A stretch of 64,000 nt of DNA from Gemmataceae bacterium (GCA_901538445.1 LR594585.1:424786-488785); one strand, 5' to 3'; positions 1 through 9,022 are shown, numbered from the stretch's first letter. The notes: a model not told the origin generated them from the sequence alone. Numbers and translations are program-made.

Positions 1-1020
1 TTTTTTGCCCTCTGCTTCGACCGCGAGACGGGCAAACTCGTGTACGACATCAAGCTGGGGACCGAGAAGAACCCGGCGTACTGCCACCCGTTCAACAGTT
101 ACGCCACGCCGACCCCGTTCGTCGAGGCCGGCCGGCTCTACGCCCACTTCGGGAGCCACGGCACCTGGTGCCTCGACACCGCGACCGGCAAGGTGCTCTG
201 GGAGCGCCGCGACCTGAAGTGCGACCACTTCCGCGGCCCCGGGTCGTCCCCCGCCGTGTACGGCGACCTGCTGTACCTGATCTTCGACGGGTTCGACTTG
301 CAATACGTTGCGGCCCTCGACAAAACGAGCGGCAAAACCGCCTGGAAGACGGACCGGAACATCAAGTACACGAACGACAACGGCGACTACAAGAAGGCCT
401 ACGCCACCCCGGTGCTGCTCGAGGTCGGCGGCCGCGCGCAGCTCGTCTGCCCCTCCGCCGAATGCACCATGGCCTACGACCCGAAGACCGGCACCGAGCT
501 GTGGCGGCTCACCCACGGCGGCATGAACGGGGCCGCACGCGCCCTCGCGGGCCACGGGCTCCTCTACCTCACCAGCGGCCACACCGGGAAGCTCCTCGCG
601 GTGAGGGCCGACGCGAAGCCCGACGCGGGCGGCCAGATCCCCAAGGACGCCGTCGCGTGGGCCGCCGCGAAGAACGTCTCGACCCGCCCGGGAATGATCC
701 TCCACAACGGGATGCTGTTCATGGTCAGCGACCAGGCGATCGCCTCGTGCCTCGACGCGGCGACCGGGAAGGTGCTCTGGAGCGAGCGGCTCGACGGCGA
801 GTTCTCGGCCTCGCCGGTCCTGGTCAACGGGAACCTGTACTGCTGCAACCAGACGGGCAAGACGTTCGTGGTCGCGGCCGCGAAGGAGTACAACGTGGTC
901 GCCGAGAACCGGCTGGGCGAGGGAAAGGACGCCGGTTTCATGGCCTCCCCTGCGGTCGCCGGGAACGTCCTCTACCTGCGGTCCAAGACGCACCTGTACG
1001 CGATCGGGAAGCGCCCGTGA
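1..1020 (+). CDS. PQQ-type beta-propeller repeat protein, C-terminal part (5'-truncated by window)
   Basis: The frame is open from the first base, so the N-terminus lies outside the window. Blade motifs of the PQQ/WD-like propeller family recur: DRETGKLVYD, DTATGKVLWE, DKTSGKTAWK, DPKTGTELWR and DAATGKVLWS, spaced about 50-90 residues apart. In planctomycetes such outer-membrane-assembly-BamB-like or PQQ-like proteins are usually exported and act as scaffolds or dehydrogenase-like sensors. No catalytic residue of a quinoprotein dehydrogenase is visible here, so a redox activity is not claimed. The gene converges on the thioredoxin gene, with a strong hairpin between the two stops. Family is clear; role is unknown. 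Confidence 0.85.
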   Translation, partial: FFALCFDRETGKLVYDIKLGTEKNPAYCHPFNSYATPTPFVEAGRLYAHFGSHGTWCLDTATGKVLWERRDLKCDHFRGPGSSPAVYGDLLYLIFDGFDLQYVAALDKTSGKTAWKTDRNIKYTNDNGDYKKAYATPVLLEVGGRAQLVCPSAECTMAYDPKTGTELWRLTHGGMNGAARALAGHGLLYLTSGHTGKLLAVRADAKPDAGGQIPKDAVAWAAAKNVSTRPGMILHNGMLFMVSDQAIASCLDAATGKVLWSERLDGEFSASPVLVNGNLYCCNQTGKTFVVAAAKEYNVVAENRLGEGKDAGFMASPAVAGNVLYLRSKTHLYAIGKRP

Positions 1021-1062
1021 CGGTCGGGCGCGAAACCCCAGGGGCGCGGTCTGAAACGCGTG

Positions 1063-1090
1063 ACGCCCCGGAACGCGGGTTCCGGGGCGT
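1063..1090. terminator. Bidirectional hairpin between convergent genes
   Basis: Perfect 12-bp inverted repeat (1063-1074 and 1079-1090, arm ACGCCCCGGAAC, loop GCGG) lying between the stops of the propeller gene and trxA. There is no T-run, so it would act as a structure-dependent or bidirectional terminator; function inferred from position. Confidence 0.6.
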
Positions 1091-1119
1091 CGGTTCACTT
1101 CCGCGGGCGGTGCGTCGCC

Positions 1120-1452
1120 TCACCCCTGGTGCTGGGTGATGAGGCGGCCGAGTTCCTCGGGCGAGATCACGCCGACCTCCTGGTGGACCGGGGTGTCCCC
1201 GCCCTTGAAGAACAGGATCCGGGGGATCGTCATCACGTCGTACTTCACCGCGATGTTCGGGTTCTCGTCCACGTTCAGTTTGCCCACCTTCACCTTCCCG
1301 GCGAACTGGTCCGCGACCTTGTCGATCGTCGGCGACAGCGCCCGGCACGGCCCGCACCACGGGGCCCAGAAGTCGGCCACGACCAGCGTGCCGCTGTTGA
1401 TGTGCTCGTTCCAGTTGCTCTCGGTCAGTTGGATCACGTTCGGGCTGGCCAT
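1120..1452 (-). CDS. trxA: Thioredoxin
   Basis: A 110-residue protein of normal thioredoxin length. It has the redox centre WCGPC at residues 32-36, the preceding FWAPW strand end, and the cis-proline TIP at 75-77 that faces the active-site disulfide. It reduces protein disulfides in the cytoplasm, normally recharged by thioredoxin reductase (not in this window). No signal peptide is seen. The ATG is followed by MASPNVIQL, a typical short N-terminus before the first beta strand. It is transcribed alone, away from tRNA-Glu, and converges on the propeller gene. Confidence 0.95.
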   Translation of the reverse strand: MASPNVIQLTESNWNEHINSGTLVVADFWAPWCGPCRALSPTIDKVADQFAGKVKVGKLNVDENPNIAVKYDVMTIPRILFFKGGDTPVHQEVGVISPEELGRLITQHQG

Positions 1453-1697
1453 TGTCGGTTCCTTGGCAAAGGAGTCACGGCGACCGCGGGCTGCGGGCGA
1501 TTTCTTCGGGACATTGTACGCACGGGAGAATACCGCACACAGGGCCCTCGGCTTACGGACCGGCGGAGGGCGGCGGCAGGGCCAGCACAGTCGGGTGCGG
1601 GTGCGGGGACCCAGGGAGGGGCGAAGTCGGGGACGCAGCCGTTGCCACTCCCACGAACCGCTCCTAATAATGGTGTGTCCTTGGCGTGCCGCCGGCT

Positions 1698-1770
1698 GGC
1701 CCTGTCGTCTAGTGGCCTAGGACACTGCCCTTTCAAGGCAGGAACCGGGGTTCGAATCCCCGCAGGGTCA
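1698..1770 (+). tRNA. tRNA-Glu (anticodon TTC)
   Basis: A 73-nt cloverleaf. The acceptor stem pairs GGCCCTG (1698-1704) with CAGGGTC (1763-1769, one G-U), with discriminator A at 1770. The anticodon arm is CTGCC-CTTTCAA-GGCAG, giving anticodon TTC. The T arm is CGGGG-TTCGAAT-CCCCG. The 3' CCA is not encoded. The 3' end of this gene is the target-like end of a 23-bp direct repeat found again at 12341, which suggests it was an integration site. Confidence 0.95.
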
Positions 1771-1773
1771 CAT
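1751..1773 (+). repeat. attL-like direct repeat (3' end of tRNA-Glu)
   Basis: These 23 bp cover the T-loop, the 3' acceptor strand and 3 bp beyond the tRNA. They recur exactly and in the same orientation at 12341-12363. Site-specific integration of tyrosine-recombinase elements into tRNA 3' ends leaves this signature. A decayed integrase begins immediately downstream. Confidence 0.7.
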
Positions 1774-2160
1774 TGCTCGCCGGACCGGAGCGGACGGAAT
1801 CGGACGGAACGCTTGTTTTTCAAGCACTTCCCGCGGTTCTGTCCGCTCCGGTCTTTTTGCGTCCGCTCCCGTCTGCGCCGGAACCTGCGCCACCCGTGCG
1901 CCGGGATCTGCCCCGCACCCCGCGGCCCTCGCGAACAGTTCGTCGGGCACCCGGGCGTAGTGCTTCAGGGCGACCGCCGCCGAGTGCCCGATCCACTCCA
2001 TCACCGCGCTGATCGGGAACTTCGTCATCAGGTCCGTTCCACAGGACGTAGGCACGGTATTGAACAGCCTGGGCCACGGCTTCAACCCAGCCCGGCGGTC
2101 AAGGCGCACCTCCCCGGGTTTCACCTCGACGACCGGGAGCCGGCCCCGCAGGCGGGGCAC
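1768..2160 (-). pseudogene. Tyrosine recombinase (integrase), C-terminal remnant
   Basis: The minus-strand frame shows the tail of a planctomycete-type phage integrase. GLKPWPRLF is followed by a damaged version of the NLRAS-like catalytic arginine box (here TVPTSCGTDL, with no arginine), then the WIGHS box with its histidine, then ALKHY with the nucleophilic tyrosine, then PDELFARA. The N-terminal domain and first catalytic arginine are absent, and the frame runs on through tRNA-proximal sequence. It is therefore a dead remnant. It points toward the tRNA-Glu 3' end, the usual place for an integrase next to its attachment site. Confidence 0.7.
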
Positions 2161-2180
2161 GTCCTTGCCGGTGCAGATGA

Positions 2181-2813
2181 TCAGCCCGCGGCCTGGAACA
2201 GCCGGTCGGCGTTGGCGCGGAGCTTCGCAGGGTCCGCGGCACCGGTCGGGTTGAAGTCGTCGGTCATTAGCGGAGCGTCCTTCGCGGTGAACGCCATGTG
2301 TTCGAGCACGTTCACCGTGGATGCCCAGTTCGCGGGCAGGCTCCGGCGGCGGTCCGGGGCCAGCGGCCCCGTCTTGCTGAACAGCGACAGCAGCGCCCGG
2401 ACCGCGACCACGAGGTCGCGCCCGGTGGGCGGTTCGGTCAGGACGTACGGGGCAAGCGAGCCGGCAAGGTCCACCGCCACCCCCGCCCCGTCGCCGGCTC
2501 CGATGCTGTCGCCCGCGTGCAGCTACCGCCCCTCGCCGTCGGTCTCCCGCCAGCCGGTGTGCCCGAACTTCAACTGCTCGGCCGGGTTCCCGCTGAGCAG
2601 TTGCGTTGCGGTCTGGAAGTCCTTCCGGTTCGTCCCAGCGCGACGAACTCCGCGACCAGTGCCCCGGCTCCGACGTACCGCTTCACCACGCGCCCGTCGA
2701 TCCGCTCGGCGGCGTAGGAGTACCTCTGCCCGCCGCGCTGTTCTCACCCCACGGCGTTCCCCCTTCGCGTTGCTCGATTCAAGTGCAACGCCTTGAGCGC
2801 ATGCCCCGCTCAC
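2181..2813 (-). pseudogene. DUF927-type mobile-element ATPase, decayed
   Basis: Fragments of the DUF927 family (helicase-like protein of integrated plasmids and phages) appear in several minus frames. KRYVGAGALVAEF lies at about 2650-2700. LLSGNPAEQLKFGHTGWRE follows and is cut by an in-frame amber where a conserved tyrosine is expected (about 2523). Beyond it come LHAGDSIGAG, then LPANWASTVNVLEHMAF and AKDAPLMTDDFNPTGA, ending near 2181. Order and spacing match one protein read right to left, broken by stops and frameshifts, with both ends lost. Beside the dead integrase it marks the remains of an integrative element. Confidence 0.65.
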
Positions 2814-2829
2814 TGTCCCTCAAAGGTGC

Positions 2830-4359
2830 TCAATACTTGAGGTTCAGGCGGATGCCGCCGAGGTACGAGGTCTTCGCGATCGCGCCGGCCTCCGGCTTGA
2901 CGATCTGGAAGTCGGGGGTCAGGTTCATCCACGGGGTGAGTTGGGCGTTGTAGAACAGTTCGACCCCCCACCCGGGCCGCGGGCCGAACAGCGCCCGCGG
3001 GAGCGGGCCGAACTGGTCGCTGGTGCCCGTGTAGTACCAGCCGACGCCGAACTTGTCCCCCTGACGGTACCGGAACGGGCTATACCCGCCGACACCGGCG
3101 CTGAGGAAGAACTGGACCGGGGTCGGGTTCCCGTCGCTGATCGAGGCCCGGCCGAACAGCCCCCAGCCTCGGTTCGTGTCCTCCGAGTAGACGCGGAAGT
3201 ACTGGTCGAACCCGTAGTAGATCGTGTACGAGTTCGGCACCGTCGGGAACCCGGGGACCGTGGGCTCCGGGTACACGCCCGGGGGCGGCTCCGCGAACCG
3301 CAGGTTCGTCAACTCGACGTGCTTCCACATCCCGCCGACGTGGTGCTCGCCGGGCAGCGAGAAGAAGTTCGTCTTGGCCTTGACCTCGCCGCCGATGATG
3401 ATCCCCTGGGAGAACAGGCTGTCGAAGGCGAAGAAGTTCTTGGTCCGGTCCTGCGGGTCGTACACGAACGCGGAGAAGCCGCCCCACTCCCGCGGGCTGA
3501 CGAACCCGGTCGTGAACGACGAGTACGGCAGCCCGAGCAGGAACGCCGGGTTGGCGATCAGCGCCTGGTTCATGAACTGCATGGTGCCGTTGCCGCCGGC
3601 GAAGTCGTCCTGGTCGGCCGCTCCGATCACGTTCTTCTTGCCCGCGAACACCACCCACTTCTTGGAGAGCGGTTGGGTGATGACGAAGTCGGTGATGTAC
3701 GGAACCCCCTGCCCGTTCGGAACCGGCGGGAGGGAGGCCGGGAAGACCGCGGGCGGGAACGCGCCGGTGTTCAAGCTGACGTTGCCGTAGTCCCCGAACC
3801 ACTGCTGCGAGCGGACGAGCAACTTCCCGTGCGGCATCCCCCCGAACTTCTCGAGGTCGAACGTGAACGCCATGTCGTTCCGGCCGGTGTACTCGAACAC
3901 CCCGCCTTGCCCGAACCCCTGCGCGGCGAGCGCCGGCGGGAGCGGGCGGTAGATGCCGCCGCCCTGACCAAAGGCGAACTGAGTGAGGTTACCTTCGAAC
4001 GTGACCCCGCGGTCCTGCAACCGCGGCCGCAGGCCGAACCAGTCGCCGACGAGCGTCGGGCGGGTCCACAGCGTCTCGCGCTCGGCCCCGCACGCAACGC
4101 ACGGGGCTGCGGCCGGGACGGGCTGGGGCACGGCGGCCCCGGTCGGGCGGAGCTGCGGGTACAGCACCGATGGGTCGGCCGGGGCGGTTTCTGGCAGCGC
4201 CGGCCCGCCCTCCGCGGGAAGGGGCACCGGTGCGACCGTCTCAACGACCGGGGGCACCGGGCCGGGCGGCCCCTCGGGGGCAGGTTGAGCGCGAAGCGCC
4301 GGGACAGCACCCCCCAGCGCCAGGACCGCCGAAAGCAGCATCTTCCGTGACATCGCCAA
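2830..4359 (-). CDS. Carbohydrate-selective porin, OprB family
   Basis: A 509-residue exported protein. The signal peptide spans residues 1-24, followed by a long Pro/Ala-rich linker to about residue 100 with two cysteines (CVACG). The OprB domain opens with GDWFGLRPRLQDRGV at 105-119. Repeated amphipathic strands follow, and the chain ends LGGIRLNLKY with a hydrophobic-aromatic terminus as in outer-membrane barrels. OprB porins let sugars diffuse through the outer membrane. The Cys-containing linker is longer than in typical OprB proteins. It is divergent from the FadL-like gene 200 bp away and lies inside the proposed tRNA-Glu island. Confidence 0.85.
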   Translation of the reverse strand: MAMSRKMLLSAVLALGGAVPALRAQPAPEGPPGPVPPVVETVAPVPLPAEGGPALPETAPADPSVLYPQLRPTGAAVPQPVPAAAPCVACGAERETLWTRPTLVGDWFGLRPRLQDRGVTFEGNLTQFAFGQGGGIYRPLPPALAAQGFGQGGVFEYTGRNDMAFTFDLEKFGGMPHGKLLVRSQQWFGDYGNVSLNTGAFPPAVFPASLPPVPNGQGVPYITDFVITQPLSKKWVVFAGKKNVIGAADQDDFAGGNGTMQFMNQALIANPAFLLGLPYSSFTTGFVSPREWGGFSAFVYDPQDRTKNFFAFDSLFSQGIIIGGEVKAKTNFFSLPGEHHVGGMWKHVELTNLRFAEPPPGVYPEPTVPGFPTVPNSYTIYYGFDQYFRVYSEDTNRGWGLFGRASISDGNPTPVQFFLSAGVGGYSPFRYRQGDKFGVGWYYTGTSDQFGPLPRALFGPRPGWGVELFYNAQLTPWMNLTPDFQIVKPEAGAIAKTSYLGGIRLNLKY

Positions 4360-4561
4360 CTCCCTCTGGTTGCCCCAAGCGCCGCGCTCCGCACGGCGGT
4401 CGAAGTTTACTTCGTCAGGAGGCCGCCGAGTCAGAAGTCAGATTGACCGTACCCTGGTTGCCGGTTCTGGATGTCGGCCGCTCCCGCACGACCGACCTTT
4501 CAAGCGGCACAACCGGCTCGACCGATATGACAGGTAAACCCCTACCTGCGAGGAGCCGGGC

Positions 4562-5959
4562 GTGGCACGCTTCTTGTCGAAACTCGTGGCGCTGGCGCTG
4601 GTCCTCGGTGCCTTTCCCGCCGCGGCCTCGGCGCAACCGGGCGTGTACCTGCCCGGGGCCGGGGCGGTGAACGGGGGCATGGCCGGGGTCTCGACGGCGA
4701 CCCCCGTTGACGCACTCGGGGCGCTGTACTGGAACCCGGCGGCGATCGGCCGGCTCGGGCGGAACGAGGTGTCGATCGGCGGGGCGTTCGTGTACCCCGA
4801 CATCTACGTCTCGTCGAGCCGCCCGCGGCTCGACGGCACGGTGATGTCTGGCCGCACCCGGAGCGACAACGGGTTCCCGCTGGTGCCCAGCCTCGGGGTC
4901 GTGTCCAAGCTCGACGAGGGCAGCCCGTTCACCTTCGGCATGGGGCTCATCGCACTGGGCGGGGGCGGGGTGAACTTCCCCGGCGACGCGGGCAACCCGA
5001 TCCTGGCCCCGACCGGCCCGTTCGGCCAACTGGTGCTCGGCCCGACCTTCGCGAACATGCAACTGCTCCAGTTGAACCCCACCGTGTCGTACCAGGTCAC
5101 CGACCGCCTCGTCGTCGGCGTCGGCCCGACCGTCGACTACACCCTGGTGTCGTTCGACCCGGCCTACTTCGCCCCGCCCAACCAGATCCCCGGCCAGCCG
5201 AACACGTTCCTCACGGCGACGGACTCCCGGCCGTTTTGGGGCGGCGGGGTACGGGCGGGCCTGGTGTACTCGGTCACCGACACCCTCGACGTCGGGTTCG
5301 GGTACACGAGCCAGCAGTGGCTGGAGACGTGGCAGTTCAACACCCGCGACAACCTCGGCAACGCCCGGACCCTGAACCTCCAGGCGACCCTCCCGGCGAT
5401 CTACTCCTGGGGTGTCGCGTGGCGGGGCGTCGACCGGCTCACCCTGGGCGTGGACATGCGGTACTTCGACTACAAGAACACGGACCTGTTCGGCACCCCG
5501 GTCAGCGCGGGCGGGCTCGGCTGGAGCAGCGCGTTCGCCGTCGCCCTGGGCGCGAACTACCAGTTGACCAGCCGGGTCGCGGTCCGGGCCGGGTACCAGT
5601 ACAACACGAACCCGCTCGAAACCACCCGCGCGCTGTTCAACATCCAGGCCCCGGCGATCATCCAGAACACGATCAGCGTCGGCACCACCGTGAACCTGAC
5701 GGAGGCGATGGCGGTGTCCCTGGGGTACGCTTACGGGTTTAAGAACTCGATCACCGGGACCGCGGACCGGGTGCCGAACACCAGCATCGGGCTCGAGGCG
5801 TCCAGCCAGTCGCTGCTGTTCAACCTTCAGGTGAAGTTCGGCGGCGGCTGGGGGCGGAAGCCGGCCGCGGGGTGCGAGGCGTGCGCCCCGGCGACCCCGG
5901 TCGCTGCGGCAGACGCCGCCCGGGGCGACGCGGCCACCGCGCTGGGCACGCCCCGCTGA
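4562..5959 (+). CDS. Outer-membrane transport protein, OMPP1/FadL/TodX family
   Basis: A 465-residue protein with signal peptide MARFLSKLVALALVLGAF...ASA and a family-typical plug region. VNGGMAGVSTA is followed by YWNPAAIG at 56-63, the conserved NPA motif of FadL-type channels. The rest is a predicted 14-strand barrel. Members import hydrophobic compounds such as long-chain fatty acids or aromatics across the outer membrane. The GTG start at 4562 has an AGGAG ribosome site about 8 nt upstream. After the barrel, a Cys-containing tail (CEACAPA) plus an alanine-rich stretch extends past the usual aromatic C-terminus, which is odd for a barrel insertion signal. It converges on the formylglycine-enzyme gene. 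Confidence 0.85.
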   Translation: MARFLSKLVALALVLGAFPAAASAQPGVYLPGAGAVNGGMAGVSTATPVDALGALYWNPAAIGRLGRNEVSIGGAFVYPDIYVSSSRPRLDGTVMSGRTRSDNGFPLVPSLGVVSKLDEGSPFTFGMGLIALGGGGVNFPGDAGNPILAPTGPFGQLVLGPTFANMQLLQLNPTVSYQVTDRLVVGVGPTVDYTLVSFDPAYFAPPNQIPGQPNTFLTATDSRPFWGGGVRAGLVYSVTDTLDVGFGYTSQQWLETWQFNTRDNLGNARTLNLQATLPAIYSWGVAWRGVDRLTLGVDMRYFDYKNTDLFGTPVSAGGLGWSSAFAVALGANYQLTSRVAVRAGYQYNTNPLETTRALFNIQAPAIIQNTISVGTTVNLTEAMAVSLGYAYGFKNSITGTADRVPNTSIGLEASSQSLLFNLQVKFGGGWGRKPAAGCEACAPATPVAAADAARGDAATALGTPR

Positions 5960-5992
5960 CGCCGCGAGAGTTCCCGATCCGGGGCAGCAGTC

Positions 5993-7057
5993 TCACCGGT
6001 CCTTCACGCACCGGAACCCGATGTGTGACATCCCGGTGTCCACGCCGGTGCCGCGGCGGGCCGCCGGGCGGTAGCTCTCGCAGTAGGTGACGTGGCAGAG
6101 GAACGAGCCGCCCCGGTTCACCCGCTTGGGGACGAGCGGCTCGTTCGGGTCCCAGAACGTGTCCGGCCCCTTCGGGTTCGCGGCCACCCCGGTGCGGCCG
6201 GCGTAGGCGTCGGCCCGGTACCAGTCGGCGCACCACTCCCACACGTTCCCGCCCACGTCGTACAGCCCGTAGCCGTTCGGCGGGAAGCTCTTCACCGGGG
6301 CCGTGCGGTCCCAACCGTCGGCCCTCGTGTTGCGGTGCGGGAACTCGCCCTGCCAGACGTTCGCCTTGAGGTTGCCGGTGTCGGTCGGCGGGTCGTCGCC
6401 CCACGGGAACCGCTTGCGATCGAGCCCGCCGCGGGCGGCGAACTCCCACTCGGCCTCGGTCGGGAGCCGCTTCCCGGCCCACTTCGCGTAGGCGGTGGCG
6501 TCGTCCCAGGAGACGTGGACGACCGGGTGGTCGTCGCGACCGGAGAGGTCGCTGCCCGGCCCCTCGGGGTGCCGCCAGCACGCCCCGGCGGTCCAGGTCC
6601 ACCACCGGGTCATGTCGTTGAACGGCACGGCAGTGCTCGGCGGGGTGAAGACGAGTGACCCCGGCGCGAGCCGCTCCTCCGGCGGTTTCGGGGTGCCGGG
6701 CGGGAACTGCTTCTTGAGTTCGTCCCAGTTCACCGGCTTCTCGGCCGTGGTCACGTAGCCGGTGGCCGCGACGAACGCGCGGAACTGGGCGTTCGTGACC
6801 TCGGCCTCGTCCATGTAGAAGCCGCCGACGCGGACCGGGTGCGCCGGCAGTTCGTTTTTCTGTTTCGTTTCGCCGTCGGCCCCCATCACGAACTCGCCGC
6901 CGGGAACCCACACCATGCCGGGCGGTGCGACCGGCGGGCGGTCGAGGAGGGAGGTGGCCCCGTAGGCGATGCCGAACGCGGCGGCGAGCAGGCCGAGGCG
7001 GAGCAGCCACCGACGGCCGGCGTCGGCCGCGGGAGGGTTCTGTGCCGGGGTGGACAT
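5993..7057 (-). CDS. Formylglycine-generating enzyme (SUMF1/FGE family), sulfatase maturase
   Basis: A 354-residue protein with one N-terminal membrane anchor (residues 15-35), then the FGE-sulfatase domain starting VWVPGGEFVMGADGE. The catalytic copper-binding cysteine pair is intact in GGSFLCHVTYCESYR (C321 and C326), followed by the closing GFRC. These cysteines separate true FGEs from the many structural homologues. The enzyme oxidises the active-site cysteine of sulfatases to formylglycine. It lies directly downstream of, and in the same direction as, the arylsulfatase gene with a 60-bp gap, so the pair is almost certainly enzyme plus maturase. The anchor suggests action at the membrane or in the periplasm. 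Confidence 0.9.
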   Translation of the reverse strand: MSTPAQNPPAADAGRRWLLRLGLLAAAFGIAYGATSLLDRPPVAPPGMVWVPGGEFVMGADGETKQKNELPAHPVRVGGFYMDEAEVTNAQFRAFVAATGYVTTAEKPVNWDELKKQFPPGTPKPPEERLAPGSLVFTPPSTAVPFNDMTRWWTWTAGACWRHPEGPGSDLSGRDDHPVVHVSWDDATAYAKWAGKRLPTEAEWEFAARGGLDRKRFPWGDDPPTDTGNLKANVWQGEFPHRNTRADGWDRTAPVKSFPPNGYGLYDVGGNVWEWCADWYRADAYAGRTGVAANPKGPDTFWDPNEPLVPKRVNRGGSFLCHVTYCESYRPAARRGTGVDTGMSHIGFRCVKDR

Positions 7058-7078
7058 GGTGGTTCGGTGAGTTGAAGA

Positions 7079-7103
7079 GCGGCCGGCTCTTCGAGCCGGC
7101 CGC
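7079..7103. terminator. Intercistronic hairpin between sulfatase and maturase
   Basis: Perfect 10-bp inverted repeat GCGGCCGGCT / AGCCGGCCGC closing a CTTCG loop, in the 60-bp gap between the sulfatase stop and the maturase start. It could attenuate the downstream gene or stabilise mRNA; no T-run follows. Confidence 0.5.
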
Positions 7104-7117
7104 CCGGGGCCGCGTCG

Positions 7118-8866
7118 TTAGTTCCGCGGCGACGAGGCCGTTTGGAGCTTCTTGAGCAGTTCCTGGAGCTTGATCGTGTTGTAGTTGATCCCGGCCGGGC
7201 TCAGGCTGCTGCCCGTCTGGTACGGGTACTTGTCGAAGTCGACGAAGAACCCCTTGATGACCTCCTGCGCCGGGACGAAGAGCCACAGGTTGTCGGCGTA
7301 CCACCGGAGGTACCCCATCTCCCCGTGCTTCCACATCATCTCGTAGGGGTCGGCCTTGAGGTTGATGATGAGCGGCCAGTTCGGCTGGGTGCGGATGCCG
7401 GTCGCGATGTTGCCCTCGAAGATCCCGAAGTGGACCTTCCAGTCCCGATACCGCACGGCGTTCAGGTCGCCCTGCTGGCCGAAGTAGAAGTACTCGTTCC
7501 GCGGGCTCTTCTTCTCCTCGCCCTTGAAGTACGGCAGGAAGTTGTACCCGTCGAGCTTGACCTTCCACTCCTTGCCGTTGGCCTTGTGGCCCTTGGCGAG
7601 CTTCTCCTTCACGTCCCCCTCCCCGGCGGCCGCGAGGAGGGTCGGCATCCAATCGTTGTGAGCGATCGCGTCGTTGATCTTGGTGCCCGGCTTGAACACG
7701 CCCGGCCACCGGACCAGCAGCGGGATGCGGTGCCCGCCCTCCCAGTTGGTGCCCTTCTCCCCGTGGAACGGGGTGATGCCGCCGTCCGGCCACGACGCGG
7801 TCTCGGCCCCGTTGTCGGTCGAGTACATGACGATGGTGCTGTCCGCGATGCCCAGGTCGTCGAGCTTCTTGAGGAGCTGGCCGACGTGCCCGTCGTGCTC
7901 GACCATGCCGTCCGGGTACAGGCCGATGCCGGTCTTCCCCTCGCTCTCCTTCTTGAGCCGGGTCCAGACGTGCATGCGGGTGCTGTTGTGCCAGAGGAAG
8001 AACGGCTTACCGGCCTTGGCCTGGCGCTCAATGAAGTCGAGGCTGTTGGCGAGCATGTCCTCGTCGATGGTCTCCATCCGCTTGCGGTTGAGCGGGCCGG
8101 TGTCCTTGATCTCGCCGCCGGCCGTGGACTTGATGACCCCCCGCGGCCCGTACTTCTTCTTGAACTCGGGGTCCTTGGGGTAGTAGTACGTCTCCGGCTC
8201 TTCTTCCGCGTTCAGGTGGTACAGGTTGCCGTAGAACTCGTCGAACCCGTGGGCCGTCGGCAGGTGCTTGTCCCGGTCCCCGAGGTGGTTCTTGCCGTAC
8301 TGGGCGGTGGCGTACCCGTGGTTCTTGAGCAGGTCGGCGACGGTCGGTGCCCAGTCCGGGATGCCGTGCTCGCTGCCGGGCATGCCGATGGTCAGGAGCC
8401 CGGTGCGGAACGGGTGCTGGCCCAGGATGAACGCGGCCCGCCCCGCGGTGCAGGACTGCTCGCCGTAGGCGTCGGTGAACAGCGCGCCCTCCTTCGCGAG
8501 CCGGTCGATGTTCGGGGTCTGGTACCCCATGATCCCGTGGTTGTACGCCGAGATGTTGTGGACCCCGATGTCGTCGCCCCAGATGATCAGGACGTTCGGC
8601 TTCTTGCCGTCCTTCTGGAGGGCCGCCGACACCTTCTCGTTGTGGGCCGCCAGGGCGGCCCGGCCGGGCGCGGTCGCGGCGCAGCACGCGGCGGGGGCCT
8701 CGCCCCCGGGCACCACGACCGGTGCCGGCCCGGTCGAGGCCACGGCCGGGCGCGAGAAGCTCAGGTGGCCGGTCGCGGCCGCCCAGCCCAGGGACGCACC
8801 GGCGGCCAACAGGGCCACCGACACCAGGTTCGAACGGTTCAACACGGGGCAATCCTCGTGGGTCAA
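7118..8866 (-). CDS. Arylsulfatase (sulfatase family, Cys-type)
   Basis: A 582-residue exported alkaline-phosphatase-superfamily hydrolase. The N-terminal hydrophobic segment (about 14-32) is followed by a low-complexity linker. The metal-binding strand is NVLIIWGDDIG at 91-101. The formylglycine signature is CTAGR (C139-R143), the CxAxR variant of the usual CxPxR. KNHLGD, HNSTRMHVWTR and YSTDNG supply further active-site residues. It hydrolyses sulfate esters, probably from sulfated polysaccharide or aryl substrates, after conversion of C139 by the adjacent FGE. Upstream lies a 372-bp region shared with the divergent araC gene and containing repeated operator-like motifs, so co-regulation is likely. 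Confidence 0.92.
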   Translation of the reverse strand: MTHEDCPVLNRSNLVSVALLAAGASLGWAAATGHLSFSRPAVASTGPAPVVVPGGEAPAACCAATAPGRAALAAHNEKVSAALQKDGKKPNVLIIWGDDIGVHNISAYNHGIMGYQTPNIDRLAKEGALFTDAYGEQSCTAGRAAFILGQHPFRTGLLTIGMPGSEHGIPDWAPTVADLLKNHGYATAQYGKNHLGDRDKHLPTAHGFDEFYGNLYHLNAEEEPETYYYPKDPEFKKKYGPRGVIKSTAGGEIKDTGPLNRKRMETIDEDMLANSLDFIERQAKAGKPFFLWHNSTRMHVWTRLKKESEGKTGIGLYPDGMVEHDGHVGQLLKKLDDLGIADSTIVMYSTDNGAETASWPDGGITPFHGEKGTNWEGGHRIPLLVRWPGVFKPGTKINDAIAHNDWMPTLLAAAGEGDVKEKLAKGHKANGKEWKVKLDGYNFLPYFKGEEKKSPRNEYFYFGQQGDLNAVRYRDWKVHFGIFEGNIATGIRTQPNWPLIINLKADPYEMMWKHGEMGYLRWYADNLWLFVPAQEVIKGFFVDFDKYPYQTGSSLSPAGINYNTIKLQELLKKLQTASSPRN

Positions 8867-8933
8867 GAGTGAGCCGGTTGTGGCCTAGCGAGGTTAATGC
8901 CCTCGCGCGCGAGCGGCATGTGAAAACCGCTGA

Positions 8934-8950
8934 GTATCCAGGACCGGCAA
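8934..8950 (+). promoter_or_regulatory. Operator-like motif, copy 1
   Basis: GTATCCAGGACCGGCAA. It shares 15 of 17 positions or better with copies at 9006 and 10292. It starts 68 bp upstream of the sulfatase start. The nearby AraC-family gene makes it a candidate activator site; binding is inferred. Confidence 0.55.
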
Positions 8951-9005
8951 GCGGCTCGGCGTCGGCGGTGCGAGCGAGGGGGGAACGGGCAGGAGCCGCA
9001 CCCCA

Positions 9006-9022
9006 GTATCCAAGACCGGCAA
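9006..9022 (+). promoter_or_regulatory. Operator-like motif, copy 2
   Basis: GTATCCAAGACCGGCAA, 72 bp after copy 1 in the same orientation, in the sulfatase/araC divergent region. One base differs from copy 1. The spacing of about seven helical turns would put both on one DNA face. Confidence 0.55.

Noticed and set aside
1060..2796. A 578-residue plus-strand open frame
   Set aside because: It runs antisense over thioredoxin, through tRNA-Glu and over the integrase and DUF927 remnants, and is Arg/Pro-rich. It is a shadow frame of high GC content.
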